From the NCBI GenBank assembly GCA_964247055.1, contig OZ176058.1:4030001-4094000 (forward strand): a stretch of DNA of 64,000 bases, read 5' to 3'. Under the pieces are notes generated by a model. It ran no database searches, was not told the DNA's origin, and saw nothing but the letters and a program-made list of their open reading frames with translations. Shown in pieces: positions 10,849-24,572 of the stretch. The stretch is from Paragordius varius. Its lineage: Eukaryota > Nematomorpha. The translations under genes and the position numbers were made by a program. Each line of letters begins with the position of its first letter. The first letter of the stretch is position 1.

Positions 10849-12041
10849 CAACAAGTAATCATATATTTTCAACAATCATATTTATTCAACAATCAAATTT
10901 TGTTTTCTTTTAACTTTTTAGTGTTTCCAACAATCAATCATATATTTTTAACAATCAAATAATTTTTTTAACAATCAAAATATGTTGACCAATAGCTTTT
11001 TAGTATTTCCAACAATCAAATAATTTTTCCAACAATCAAAATATGTTTTCTTTTAACTTTTAGTGTTTCCAACAATTAAATAATTTTTCAACAATCAAAT
11101 TATGTTGTCTTTTATCATTTTAGTGTTTCCAACAATCACATATATTTTCAACAAACAAATAATTTTTCCAATCAAAATATGTTGCCCAATAGCTTTTTAG
11201 TATTTCCAACAATCAAACATATATTTTCAATAATCAAATAATTTTTCCAACAATCAAATTATGTTGTCTTTTAACTTACTGTTTCCAACAATCAAACATA
11301 TATTTTCAACAATCAAATAATTTTTCCAACAATCAAAATATGTTGCCCAATAGCTTTTTAGTATTTCCAAAAATCAAACATATATTTTCAACAATCAAAT
11401 AATTTTTCCAACAATCAAAATATGTTTTCTTTTAACTTTTTAGTGTTTCCAACGATCAAACATATATTTTCAACAATAAAATAATTTTTTTAACAATCAA
11501 AATATGTTGCCCAATAGCTTTTTAGTATTTCCAACAATCAAATAATTTTTCCAACAATCAAATTATGTTGTCTTTTAACTTATTAGTGTTTCCAACAATC
11601 AAACATATATTTTCAACAATCAAATAATTTTTCCAACAATCAAAATATGTTGCCCAATAGCTTTTTAGTATTTCCAACAATCAAACATATATTTTCAACA
11701 ATCAAACATATATTTTCAACAATCAAATAATTTTTCCAACAATCAAAATATGTTGCCCAATAGCTTTTTAGTGTTTCCAACAATGAAACATATATTTTCA
11801 ACAATCAAACATATTTTTTCGACAATCAAATAATTTTTCAAACAATCATAATATGTTGCCTAACAGCTTTTTAATCTTTCCAACAATCAAGCATATATTT
11901 TCAACAATCATATAATTTATTCAACAATCAAATTATATTGTCTTTTAACTATTTATTGTTTCCAACAATCAAACATATATTTTCAACAATCAAATAATTT
12001 TAACAATCAAAATATGTTTTCTTTTAACTTTTTAGTGTTTC
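10849..12041 (+). repeat. 1,193 bp HOR of the ~1.2 kb family
   Basis: Bounded by CAACAAGTAA at 10,849 and 12,042. From 11,222 it parallels the left edge of the window at an offset of 11,221 bp, including the rare substitution AACGATCAAA (about 11,451, matching about 230) and the 103 bp monomer. TAACTTACTG lies at 11,272. Confidence 0.8.
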
Positions 12042-12462
12042 CAACAAGTAATCATATATTTTCAACAATTTATTCAACAATCAAATTTTGTTTTCTTTTA
12101 ACTTTTTAGTGTTTCCAACAATCAATCATATATTTTTAACAATCAAATAATTTTTTTAACAATCAAAATATGTTGACCAATAGCTTTTTAGTATTTCCAA
12201 CAATCAAATAATTTTTCCAACAATCAAAATATGTTTTCTTTTAACTTTTAGTGTTTCCAACAATTAAATAATTTTTCAACAATCAAATTATGTTGTCTTT
12301 TATCATTTTAGTGTTTCCAACAATCACATATATTTTCAACAAACAAATATTTTTTCCAACAATCAAAATATGTTGCCCAATAGCTTTTTAGTATTTCCAA
12401 CAATCAAACATATATTTTCAATAATCAAATAATTTTTCCAACAATCAAATTATGTTGTCTTT

Positions 12463-13432
12463 TAACTTACTGTTTCCAACAATCAAACATATATTTTCAA
12501 CAATCAAATAATTTTTCCAACAATCAAAATATGTTGCCCAATAGCTTTTTAGTATTTCCAAAAATCAAACATATATTTTCAACAATCAAATAATTTTTCC
12601 AACAATCAAACATATATTTTCAACATTCAAATAATTTTTCCAACAATCAAAATATGTTGCCGAATAGCTTTTTAGTGTTTCCAACTATCAAACATATATT
12701 TTCAACAATCAAATAATTTTTTCTACAATCAAATTATGTTGTCTTTTAACTTTTTAGTGTTTCCAACAATCAAACATATTTTTTCGACAATCAAATAATT
12801 TTTCAAACAATCATAATATGTTGCCTAACAGCTTTTTAATCTTTCCAACAATCAAGCATATATTTTCAACAATCATATAATTTATTCAACAATCAAATTA
12901 TGTTGTCTTTTAACTATTTATTGTTTCCAACAATCAAACATATATTTTCAACAATCAAATAATTTTAACAATCAAAATATGTTTTCTTTTAACTTTTTAG
13001 TGTTTCCAACAAGTAATCATATATTTTCAACAATCATATTTATTCAACAATCAAATTTTGTTTTCTTTTAACTTTTTAGTGTTTCCAACAATCAATCATA
13101 TATTTTTAACAATCAAATAATTTTTTTAACAATCAAAATATGTTGACCAATAGCTTTTTAGTATTTCCAACAATCAAATAATTTTTCCAACAATCAAAAT
13201 ATGTTTTCTTTTAACTTTTAGTGTTTCCAACAATTAAATAATTTTTCAACAATCAAATTATGTTGTCTTTTATCATTTTAGTGTTTCCAACAATCACATA
13301 TATTTTCAACAAACAAATATTTTTTCCAACAATCAAAATATGTTGCCCAATAGCTTTTTAGTATTTCCAACAATCAAACATATATTTTCAATAATCAAAT
13401 AATTTTTCCAACAATCAAATTATGTTGTCTTT
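12463..13432 (+). repeat. A module, 970 bp (first)
   Basis: Runs from one TAACTTACTG linker to the next. It contains the rare substitution GTTGCCGAATAG (12,656) preceded by CAACATTCAAA, and a CAACAAGTAA monomer at 13,007. It differs from the neighbouring B module by lacking a 184 bp stretch just upstream of GCCGAATAG. Confidence 0.85.
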
Positions 13433-14586
13433 TAACTTACTGTTTCCAACAATCAAACATATATTTTCAACAATCAAATAATTTTTCCAACAATCAAAAT
13501 ATGTTGCCCAATAGCTTTTTAGTATTTCCAAAAATCAAACATATATTTTCAACAATCAAATAATTTTTCCAACAATCAAAATATGTTTTCTTTTAACTTT
13601 TTAGTGTTTCCAACAATCAAACATATATTTTCAACAATAAAATAATTTTTTTAACAATCAAAATATGTTGCCCAATAGCTTTTTAGTATTTCCAACAATC
13701 AAATAATTTTTCCAACAATCAAATTATGTTGTCTTTTAACTTATTAGTGTTTCCAACAATCAAACATATATTTTCAACAATCAAATAATTTTTCCAACAA
13801 TCAAAATATGTTGCCGAATAGCTTTTTAGTGTTTCCAACTATCAAACATATATTTTCAACAATCAAATAATTTTTTCTACAATCAAATTATGTTGTCTTT
13901 TAACTTTTTAGTGTTTCCAACAATCAAACATATTTTTTCGACAATCAAATAATTTTTCAAACAATCATAATATGTTGCCTAACAGCTTTTTAATCTTTCC
14001 AACAATCAAGCATATATTTTCAACAATCATATAATTTATTCAACAATCAAATTATGTTGTCTTTTAACTATTTATTGTTTCCAACAATCAAACATATATT
14101 TTCAACAATCAAATAATTTTAACAATCAAAATATGTTTTCTTTTAACTTTTTAGTGTTTCCAACAAGTAATCATATATTTTCAACAATCATATTTATTCA
14201 ACAATCAAATTTTGTTTTCTTTTAACTTTTTAGTGTTTCCAACAATCAATCATATATTTTTAACAATCAAATAATTTTTTTAACAATCAAAATATGTTGA
14301 CCAATAGCTTTTTAGTATTTCCAACAATCAAATAATTTTTCCAACAATCAAAATATGTTTTCTTTTAACTTTTAGTGTTTCCAACAATTAAATAATTTTT
14401 CAACAATCAAATTATGTTGTCTTTTATCATTTTAGTGTTTCCAACAATCACATATATTTTCAACAAACAAATATTTTTTCCAACAATCAAAATATGTTGC
14501 CCAATAGCTTTTTAGTATTTCCAACAATCAAACATATATTTTCAATAATCAAATAATTTTTCCAACAATCAAATTATGTTGTCTTT
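13433..14586 (+). repeat. B module, 1,154 bp
   Basis: Same markers as the A module (TAACTTACTG at its start, GTTGCCGAATAG at 13,810, CAACAAGTAA at 14,161). It has an additional 184 bp holding a TTTTCTTTTAAC linker, an AATAAAATAATTTTTTTAAC subunit and a TAACTTATTAG linker. 970 plus 184 equals 1,154, so A and B are the same HOR with and without this block. Confidence 0.85.
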
Positions 14587-15556
14587 TAACTTACTGTTTC
14601 CAACAATCAAACATATATTTTCAACAATCAAATAATTTTTCCAACAATCAAAATATGTTGCCCAATAGCTTTTTAGTATTTCCAAAAATCAAACATATAT
14701 TTTCAACAATCAAATAATTTTTCCAACAATCAAACATATATTTTCAACATTCAAATAATTTTTCCAACAATCAAAATATGTTGCCGAATAGCTTTTTAGT
14801 GTTTCCAACTATCAAACATATATTTTCAACAATCAAATAATTTTTTCTACAATCAAATTATGTTGTCTTTTAACTTTTTAGTGTTTCCAACAATCAAACA
14901 TATTTTTTCGACAATCAAATAATTTTTCAAACAATCATAATATGTTGCCTAACAGCTTTTTAATCTTTCCAACAATCAAGCATATATTTTCAACAATCAT
15001 ATAATTTATTCAACAATCAAATTATGTTGTCTTTTAACTATTTATTGTTTCCAACAATCAAACATATATTTTCAACAATCAAATAATTTTAACAATCAAA
15101 ATATGTTTTCTTTTAACTTTTTAGTGTTTCCAACAAGTAATCATATATTTTCAACAATCATATTTATTCAACAATCAAATTTTGTTTTCTTTTAACTTTT
15201 TAGTGTTTCCAACAATCAATCATATATTTTTAACAATCAAATAATTTTTTTAACAATCAAAATATGTTGACCAATAGCTTTTTAGTATTTCCAACAATCA
15301 AATAATTTTTCCAACAATCAAAATATGTTTTCTTTTAACTTTTAGTGTTTCCAACAATTAAATAATTTTTCAACAATCAAATTATGTTGTCTTTTATCAT
15401 TTTAGTGTTTCCAACAATCACATATATTTTCAACAAACAAATATTTTTTCCAACAATCAAAATATGTTGCCCAATAGCTTTTTAGTATTTCCAACAATCA
15501 AACATATATTTTCAATAATCAAATAATTTTTCCAACAATCAAATTATGTTGTCTTT
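14587..15556 (+). repeat. A module, 970 bp (second)
   Basis: Repeats the first A module at an offset of 2,124 bp, which is A plus B. GTTGCCGAATAG is at 14,780 and CAACAAGTAA at 15,131. It also matches the A module of super-HOR copy 2 at an offset of 4,030 bp. Confidence 0.85.
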
Positions 15557-18195
15557 TAACTTACTGTTTCCAACAATCAAACATATATTTTCAACAATCA
15601 AATAATTTTTCCAACAATCAAAATATGTTGCCCAATAGCTTTTTAGTATTTCCAAAAATCAAACATATATTTTCAACAATCAAATAATTTTTCCAACAAT
15701 CAAAATATGTTTTCTTTTAACTTTTTAGTGTTTCCAACAATCAAACATATATTTTCAACAATAAAATAATTTTTTTAACAATCAAAATATGTTGCCCAAT
15801 AGCTTTTTAGTATTTCCAACAATCAAATAATTTTTCCAACAATCAAATTATGTTGTCTTTTAACTTATTAGTGTTTCCAACAATCAAACATATATTTTCA
15901 ACAATCAAATAATTTTTCCAACAATCAAAATATGTTGCCCATTTTTAGTATTTCCAACAATCAAACATATATTTTCAACAATCAAATAATTTTTCCAACA
16001 ATCAAAATATGTTTTCTTTTAACTTTTTAGTGTTTCCAAAAATCAAACATATATTTTCAACAATCAAATAATTTTTCCAACAATCAAAATATGTTTTCTT
16101 TTAACTTTTTAGTGTTTCCAACAATCAAACATATATTTTCAACAATAAAATAATTTTTTTAACAATCAAAATATGTTGCCCAATAGCTTTTTAGTATTTC
16201 CAACAATCAAATAATTTTTCCAACAATCAAATTATGTTGTCTTTTAACTTATTAGTGTTTCCAACAATCAAACATATATTTTCAACAATCAAATAATTTT
16301 TCCAACAATCAAAATATGTTGCCCATTTTTAGTATTTCCAACAATCAAACATATATTTTCAACAATCAAATAATTTTTCCAACAATCAAAATATGTTTTC
16401 TTTTAACTTTTTAGTGTTTCCAACAATCAAACATATATTTTCAACAATCAAATAATTTTTCCAACAATCAAAATATGTTGCCCAATAGCTTTTTAGTATT
16501 TCCAACAATCAAACATATATTTTCAAGCATCAAATAATTTTTCCAACAATCAAACATATATTTTCAACAATCAAATAATTTTTCCAACAATCAAAATATG
16601 TTTTTTTTAACTTTTTAGTGTTTCCAACAATCAAACATATATTTTCAACAATAAAATAATTTTTTTAACAATCAAAATATGTTGTCTTTTAACTTTTTAG
16701 TGTTTCCAACAATCAATCATACATTTTCGACAATCAAATAATTTCTCCAACAATCAAAATATGTTACCCAATAGTTTTTTAGTTTTTCCAACAATTAAAT
16801 AATTTTTTCAACAATCTAATTATGTTGTCTTTTAACTTTTTAGTGTTTCCAACAATCAAACATATATTTTCAACAATCAAATAATTTTGCAACAATAAAT
16901 ATGTTGCCCAATAGTTTTTTAGTGTTTCCAACAATTAAATAATTTTTTCAACAATCAAATTATGTTGTCTTTTAACTTTTTAGTGTTTCCAACAATCAAA
17001 CATATATTTTCAACAATCAAATAATTTTTCCAACAATCAATGTTGCCCAATAGCTTTTTAGTATTTCCAACAATCAAACATATATTTTCAACAATCAAAT
17101 AATTTTTCCAACAATCAAAATATGTTTTCTTTTAACTTTTTAGTGTTTCCAACAATCAAACATATATTTTCAACAATCAAATAATTTTCCAACAATAAAT
17201 ATGTTGCCCAATAGTTTTTCAGTGTTTCCCACAATTAAATAATTTTTTCAACAATCAAATTATGTTGTCTTTTATCTTTTTAGTGTTTCCAACAATCAAA
17301 CATATATTTTCAACAATCAAATAATTTTTCCAACAATCAAAATATGTTTTCTTTTAACTTTTTAGTTTTTCCAACAATCAATCATATATTTTCAACAATC
17401 AAATAATTTCTCCAACAATCAAAATATGATGTCCAATAGCTTTTTAGTGTTTCCAATTTCCAACAATCAAAATTTGATTTCTTTTGACTTTTTAGTGTTT
17501 CCAACAATCAAACATATATTTTCAATAATCAAATAATTTTTCCAACAATCAAATTATGTTGTCTTTTAACTTTTTACTGTTTCCAACAATCAAACATATA
17601 TTTTCAACAATCAAATAATTTTTCCAACAATCAAAATATGTTGCCCAATAGCTTTTTGGTATTTATAAAAACAAACATATATTTTCAACAATCAAATAAT
17701 TTTTCCAACAATCAAAATATGTTTTCTTTTAACTTTTTAGTGTTTTCAACAATCAAACATATATTTTCAACAATAAAATAATTTTTTTAACAATCAAAAT
17801 ATGTTGCCCAATAGCTTTTTAGTATTTCCAACAATCAAACATATATTTTCAACAATCAAACATATATTTTCAACAATCAAATAATTTTTCCAACAATCAA
17901 AATATGTTGCCCAATAGCTTTTTAGTGTTTCCAACAATGAAACATATATTTTCAACAATCAAACATATTTTTTCGACAATCAAATAATTTTTCAAACAAT
18001 CATAATATGTTGCCTAACAGCTTTTTAATCTTTCCAACAATCAAGCATATATTTTCAACAATCATATAATTTATTCAACAATCAAATTATGTTGTCTTTT
18101 AACTATTTATTGTTTCCAACAATCAAACATATATTTTCAACAATCAAATAATTTTAACAATCAAAATATGTTTTCTTTTAACTTTTTAGTGTTTC
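15557..18195 (+). repeat. C segment of super-HOR copy 1, with internal 384 bp duplication
   Basis: Begins with TAACTTACTG. GTTGCCCATTTTTAG, a linker missing 5 bp, occurs at 15,934 and again at 16,318, so about 384 bp is directly duplicated (roughly 15,650-16,033 and 16,034-16,417). Copy 2 has only one version (19,964). Later markers are CAAGCATCAAATAA (about 16,524), GTTACCCAATAG (16,763), the AATCAAAATTTGATT palindrome (17,465) and GGTATTTATAAAA (17,658). Confidence 0.8.
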
Positions 18196-21100
18196 CAACA
18201 AGTAATCATATATTTTCAACAATTTATTCAACAATCAAATTTTGTTTTCTTTTAACTTTTTAGTGTTTCCAACAATCAATCATATATTTTTAACAATCAA
18301 ATAATTTTTTTAACAATCAAAATATGTTGACCAATAGCTTTTTAGTATTTCCAACAATCAAATAATTTTTCCAACAATCAAAATATGTTTTCTTTTAACT
18401 TTTAGTGTTTCCAACAATTAAATAATTTTTCAACAATCAAATTATGTTGTCTTTTATCATTTTAGTGTTTCCAACAATCACATATATTTTCAACAAACAA
18501 ATATTTTTTCCAACAATCAAAATATGTTGCCCAATAGCTTTTTAGTATTTCCAACAATCAAACATATATTTTCAATAATCAAATAATTTTTCCAACAATC
18601 AAATTATGTTGTCTTTTAACTTACTGTTTCCAACAATCAAACATATATTTTCAACAATCAAATAATTTTTCCAACAATCAAAATATGTTGCCCAATAGCT
18701 TTTTAGTATTTCCAAAAATCAAACATATATTTTCAACAATCAAATAATTTTTCCAACAATCAAACATATATTTTCAACATTCAAATAATTTTTCCAACAA
18801 TCAAAATATGTTGCCGAATAGCTTTTTAGTGTTTCCAACTATCAAACATATATTTTCAACAATCAAATAATTTTTTCTACAATCAAATTATGTTGTCTTT
18901 TAACTTTTTAGTGTTTCCAACAATCAAACATATTTTTTCGACAATCAAATAATTTTTCAAACAATCATAATATGTTGCCTAACAGCTTTTTAATCTTTCC
19001 AACAATCAAGCATATATTTTCAACAATCATATAATTTATTCAACAATCAAATTATGTTGTCTTTTAACTATTTATTGTTTCCAACAATCAAACATATATT
19101 TTCAACAATCAAATAATTTTAACAATCAAAATATGTTTTCTTTTAACTTTTTAGTGTTTCCAACAAGTAATCATATATTTTCAACAATCATATTTATTCA
19201 ACAATCAAATTTTGTTTTCTTTTAACTTTTTAGTGTTTCCAACAATCAATCATATATTTTTAACAATCAAATAATTTTTTTAACAATCAAAATATGTTGA
19301 CCAATAGCTTTTTAGTATTTCCAACAATCAAATAATTTTTCCAACAATCAAAATATGTTTTCTTTTAACTTTTAGTGTTTCCAACAATTAAATAATTTTT
19401 CAACAATCAAATTATGTTGTCTTTTATCATTTTAGTGTTTCCAACAATCACATATATTTTCAACAAACAAATATTTTTTCCAACAATCAAAATATGTTGC
19501 CCAATAGCTTTTTAGTATTTCCAACAATCAAACATATATTTTCAATAATCAAATAATTTTTCCAACAATCAAATTATGTTGTCTTTTAACTTACTGTTTC
19601 CAACAATCAAACATATATTTTTAACAATCAAATAATTTTTCCAACAATCAAAATATGTTGCCCAATAGCTTTTTAGTATTTCCAAAAATCAAACATATAT
19701 TTTCAACAATCAAATAATTTTTCCAACAATCAAAATATGTTTTCTTTTAACTTTTTAGTGTTTCCAACAATCAAACATATATTTTCAACAATAAAATAAT
19801 TTTTTTAACAATCAAAATATGTTGCCCAATAGCTTTTTAGTTTTTCCAACAATCAAATAATTTTTCCAACAATCAAATTATGTTGTCTTTTAACTTATTA
19901 GTGTTTCCAACAATCAAACATATATTTTCAACAATCAAATAATTTTTCCAACAATCAAAATATGTTGCCCATTTTTAGTATTTCCAACAATCAAACATAT
20001 ATTTTCAACAATCAAATAATTTTTCCAACAATCAAAATATGTTTTCTTTTAACTTTTTAGTGTTTCCAACAATCAAACATATATTTTCAACAATCAAATA
20101 ATTTTTCCAACAATCAAAATATGTTGCCCAATAGCTTTTTAGTATTTCCAACAATCAAACATATATTTTCAAGCATCAAATAATTTTTCCAACAATCAAA
20201 CATATATTTTCAACAATCAAATAATTTTTCCAACAATCAAAATATGTTTTTTTTAACTTTTTAGTGTTTCCAACAATCAAACATATATTTTCAACAATAA
20301 AATAATTTTTTTAACAATCAAAATATGTTGTCTTTTAACTTTTTAGTGTTTCCAACAATCAATCATACATTTTCGACAATCAAATAATTTCTCCAACAAT
20401 CAAAATATGTTACCCAATAGTTTTTTAGTTTTTCCAACAATTAAATAATTTTTTCAACAATCTAATTATGTTGTCTTTTAACTTTTTAGTGTTTCCAACA
20501 ATCAAACATATATTTTCAACAATCAAATAATTTTGCAACAATAAATATGTTGCCCAATAGTTTTTTAGTGTTTCCAACAATTAAATAATTTTTTCAACAA
20601 TCAAATTATGTTGTCTTTTAACTTTTTAGTGTTTCCAACAATCAAACATATATTTTCAACAATCAAATAATTTTGCAACAATAAATATGTTGCCCAATAG
20701 TTTTTTAGTTTTTCCAACAATCAAATAATTTTTCCAACAATCAAAATATGTTTTCTTTTAACTTTTTAGTGTTTCCAACAATCAAACATATATTTTCAAC
20801 AATCAAATAATTTTCCAACAATAAATATGTTGCCCAATAGTTTTTCAGTGTTTCCCACAATTAAATAATTTTTTCAACAATCAAATTATGTTGTCTTTTA
20901 TCTTTTTAGTGTTTCCAACAATCAAACATATATTTTCAACAATCAAATAATTTTTCCAACAATCAAAATATGTTTTCTTTTAACTTTTTAGTTTTTCCAA
21001 CAATCAATCATATATTTTCAACAATCAAATAATTTCTCCAACAATCAAAATATGATGTCCAATAGCTTTTTAGTGTTTCCAATTTCCAACAATCAAAATT

Positions 21101-21821
21101 TGATTTCTTTTGACTTTTTAGTGTTTCCAACAATCAAACATATATTTTCAATAATCAAATAATTTTTCCAACAATCAAATTATGTTGTCTTTTAACTTTT
21201 TACTGTTTCCAACAATCAAACATATATTTTCAACAATCAAATAATTTTTCCAACAATCAAAATATGTTGCCCAATAGCTTTTTGGTATTTATAAAAACAA
21301 ACATATATTTTCAACAATCAAATAATTTTTCCAACAATCAAAATATGTTTTCTTTTAACTTTTTAGTGTTTTCAACAATCAAACATATATTTTCAACAAT
21401 AAAATAATTTTTTTAACAATCAAAATATGTTGCCCAATAGCTTTTTAGTATTTCCAACAATCAAACATATATTTTCAACAATCAAACATATATTTTCAAC
21501 AATCAAATAATTTTTCCAACAATCAAAATATGTTGCCCAATAGCTTTTTAGTGTTTCCAACAATGAAACATATATTTTCAACAATCAAACATATTTTTTC
21601 GACAATCAAATAATTTTTCAAACAATCATAATATGTTGCCTAACAGCTTTTTAATCTTTCCAACAATCAAGCATATATTTTCAACAATCATATAATTTAT
21701 TCAACAATCAAATTATGTTGTCTTTTAACTATTTATTGTTTCCAACAATCAAACATATATTTTCAACAATCAAATAATTTTAACAATCAAAATATGTTTT
21801 CTTTTAACTTTTTAGTGTTTC
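18196..21821 (+). repeat. Super-HOR copy 2 (3,626 bp, modules X-A-C)
   Basis: Starts at the second CAACAAGTAA monomer with the 5 bp loss. It has one A module (18,617-19,586) and a C segment without the 384 bp duplication. The length difference from copy 1 is 2,528 bp, which is accounted for by A plus B (2,124), the 384 bp duplication and a 20 bp local difference near 20.7 kb. Confidence 0.85.
18617..19586 (+). repeat. A module, 970 bp, in super-HOR copy 2
   Basis: Runs between TAACTTACTG linkers, with GTTGCCGAATAG at 18,810 and CAACAAGTAA at 19,161. All of these lie 4,030 bp downstream of their partners in the second A module of copy 1. Confidence 0.85.
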
Positions 21822-24425
21822 CAACAAGTAATCATATATTTTCAACAATTTATTCAACAATCAAATTTTGTTTTCTTTTAACTTTTTAGTGTTTCCAACA
21901 ATCAATCATATATTTTTAACAATCAAATAATTTTTTTAACAATCAAAATATGTTGACCAATAGCTTTTTAGTATTTCCAACAATCAAATAATTTTTCCAA
22001 CAATCAAAATATGTTTTCTTTTAACTTTTAGTGTTTCCAACAATTAAATAATTTTTCAACAATCAAATTATGTTGTCTTTTATCATTTTAGTGTTTCCAA
22101 CAATCACATATATTTTCAACAAACAAATATTTTTTCCAACAATCAAAATATGTTGCCCAATAGCTTTTTAGTATTTCCAACAATCAAACATATATTTTCA
22201 ATAATCAAATAATTTTTCCAACAATCAAATTATGTTGTCTTTTAACTTACTGTTTCCAACAATCAAACATATATTTTCAACAATCAAATAATTTTTCCAA
22301 CAATCAAAATATGTTGCCCAATAGCTTTTTAGTATTTCCAAAAATCAAACATATATTTTCAACAATCAAATAATTTTTCCAACAATCAAAATATGTTTTC
22401 TTTTAACTTTTTAGTGTTTCCAACAATCAAACATATATTTTCAACAATAAAATAATTTTTTTAACAATCAAAATATGTTGCCCAATAGCTTTTTAGTATT
22501 TCCAACAATCAAATAATTTTTCCAACAATCAAATTATGTTGTCTTTTAACTTATTAGTGTTTCCAACAATCCAACATATATTTTCAACAATCAAATAATT
22601 TTTCCAACAATCAAAATATGTTGCCCAATAGCTTTTTAGTATTTCCAACAATCAAACATATATTTTCAACAATCAAATAATTTTTCCAACAATCAAAATA
22701 TGTTTTCTTTTAACTTTTTAGTGTTTCCAACAATCAAACATATATTTTCAACAATCAAATAATTTTTCCAACAATCAAAATATGTTGCCCAATAGCTTTT
22801 TAGTATTTCCAACAATCAAACATATATTTTCAAGCATCAAATAATTTTTCCAACAATCAAACATATATTTTCAACAATCAAATAATTTTTCCAACAATCA
22901 AAATATGTTTTTTTTAACTTTTTAGTGTTTCCAACAATCAAACATATATTTTCAACAATAAAATAATTTTTTTAACAATCAAAATATGTTGTCTTTTAAC
23001 TTTTTAGTGTTTCCAACAATCAATCATACATTTTCGACAATCAAATAATTTCTCCAACAATCAAAATATGTTACCCAATAGTTTTTTAGTTTTTCCAACA
23101 ATTAAATAATTTTTTCAACAATCTAATTATGTTGTCTTTTAACTTTTTAGTGTTTCCAACAATCAAACATATATTTTCAACAATCAAATAATTTTGCAAC
23201 AATAAATATGTTGCCCAATAGTTTTTTAGTGTTTCCAACAATTAAATAATTTTTTCAACAATCAAATTATGTTGTCTTTTAACTTTTTAGTGTTTCCAAC
23301 AATCAATCATACATTTTCGACAATCAAATAATTTCTCCAACAATCAAAATATGTTACCCAATAGTTTTTTAGTTTTTCCAACAATTAAATAATTTTTTCA
23401 ACAATCTAATTATGTTGTCTTTTAACTTTTTAGTGTTTCCAACAATCAAACATATATTTTCAACAATCAAATAATTTTGCAACAATAAATATGTTGCCCA
23501 ATAGTTTTTTAGTGTTTCCAACAATTAAATAATTTTTTCAACAATCAAATTATGTTGTCTTTTAACTTTTTAGTGTTTCCAACAATCAAACATATATTTT
23601 CAACAATCAAATAATTTTTCCAACAATCAATGTTGCCCAATAGCTTTTTAGTATTTCCAACAATCAAACATATATTTTCAACAATCAAATAATTTTTCCA
23701 ACAATCAAAATATGTTTTCTTTTAACTTTTTAGTGTTTCCAACATTCAAACATATATTTTCAACAATAAAATAATTTTTTTAACAATCAAAATATGTTGC
23801 CCAATAGCTTTTTAGTATTTCCAACAATCAAATAATTTTTCCAACAATCAAATTATGTTGTCTTTTAACTTTTTAGTGTTTCCAACAATCAAACATATAT
23901 TTTCAACAATCAAATAATTTTTCCAACAATCAAAATATGTTTTCTTTTAACTTTTTAGTTTTTCCAACAATCAATCATATATTTTCAACAATCAAATAAT
24001 TTCTCCAACAATCAAAATATGATGTCCAATAGCTTTTTAGTGTTTCCAATTTCCAACAATCAAAATTTGATTTCTTTTGACTTTTTAGTGTTTCCAACAA
24101 TCAAACATATATTTTCAATAATCAAATAATTTTTCCAACAATCAAATTATGTTGTCTTTTAACTTTTTACTGTTTCCAACAATCAAACATATATTTTCAA
24201 CAATCAAATAATTTTTCCAACAATCAAAATATGTTGCCCAATAGCTTTTTGGTATTTATAAAAACAAACATATATTTTCAACAATCAAATAATTTTTCCA
24301 ACAATCAAAATATGTTTTCTTTTAACTTTTTAGTGTTTTCAACAATCAAACATATATTTTCAACAATAAAATAATTTTTTTAACAATCAAAATATGTTGC
24401 CCAATAGCTTTTTAGTATTTCCAAC
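21822..24425 (+). repeat. Super-HOR copy 3, partial (X-C)
   Basis: Third CAACAAGTAA monomer with the 5 bp loss. It passes directly from X to C at 22,243 with no A or B module. CAAGCATCAAATAA lies at 22,831 and GGTATTTATAAAA at 24,251. GTTACCCAATAG occurs at 23,070 and 23,353, a 283 bp direct duplication private to this copy. After about 24,425 the sequence switches into the 2.6 kb HOR series instead of returning to X. Confidence 0.8.
22642..22723 (+). repeat. Reference 82 bp monomer, T-type linker
   Basis: Same first three subunits as the G-type monomer, but the fourth subunit is TTTTCTTTTAACTTTTTAGT plus G. A further sub-variant, common across the window, reads TTATGTTGTCTTTTAAC. G-type linkers usually end AGTA and T-type linkers usually end AGTG, so the linker type is associated with the first base of the following monomer. 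G- and T-type monomers often alternate, giving a ~164 bp dimer, although the alternation is frequently broken. Confidence 0.93.
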
Positions 24426-24572
24426 AATCAAATAATTTTTCCAACAATCAAATTATGTTGTCTTTTAACTTATTAGTGTTTCCAACAATCAAACATATAT
24501 TTTCAACAATCAAATAATTTTTCCAACAATCAAAATATGTTGCCCAATAGCTTTTTAGTATTTCCAACAATC
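24426..24572 (+). repeat. Transition monomers between super-HOR copy 3 and the 2.6 kb HOR
   Basis: Two to three ordinary monomers, including a TAACTTATTAG linker, join the two HOR families. There is no non-satellite sequence at the junction. Confidence 0.65.

Larger units (their letters stand above)
12042..18195 (+). repeat. Super-HOR copy 1 (6,154 bp, modules X-A-B-A-C)
   Basis: The copy starts with a CAACAAGTAA monomer followed by a distinctive 5 bp loss (CAACAATTTATTC instead of CAACAATCATATTTATTC). The same lesion occurs only at 18,196 and 21,822, so these three points are homologous starts. Inside are a short X lead, two 970 bp A modules, one 1,154 bp B module and a long C segment with its own 384 bp duplication. 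C ends in the AAAAACAAAC, GAAACAT, TTTTCGAC and AAGCATAT series that leads into the next copy. Confidence 0.85.
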
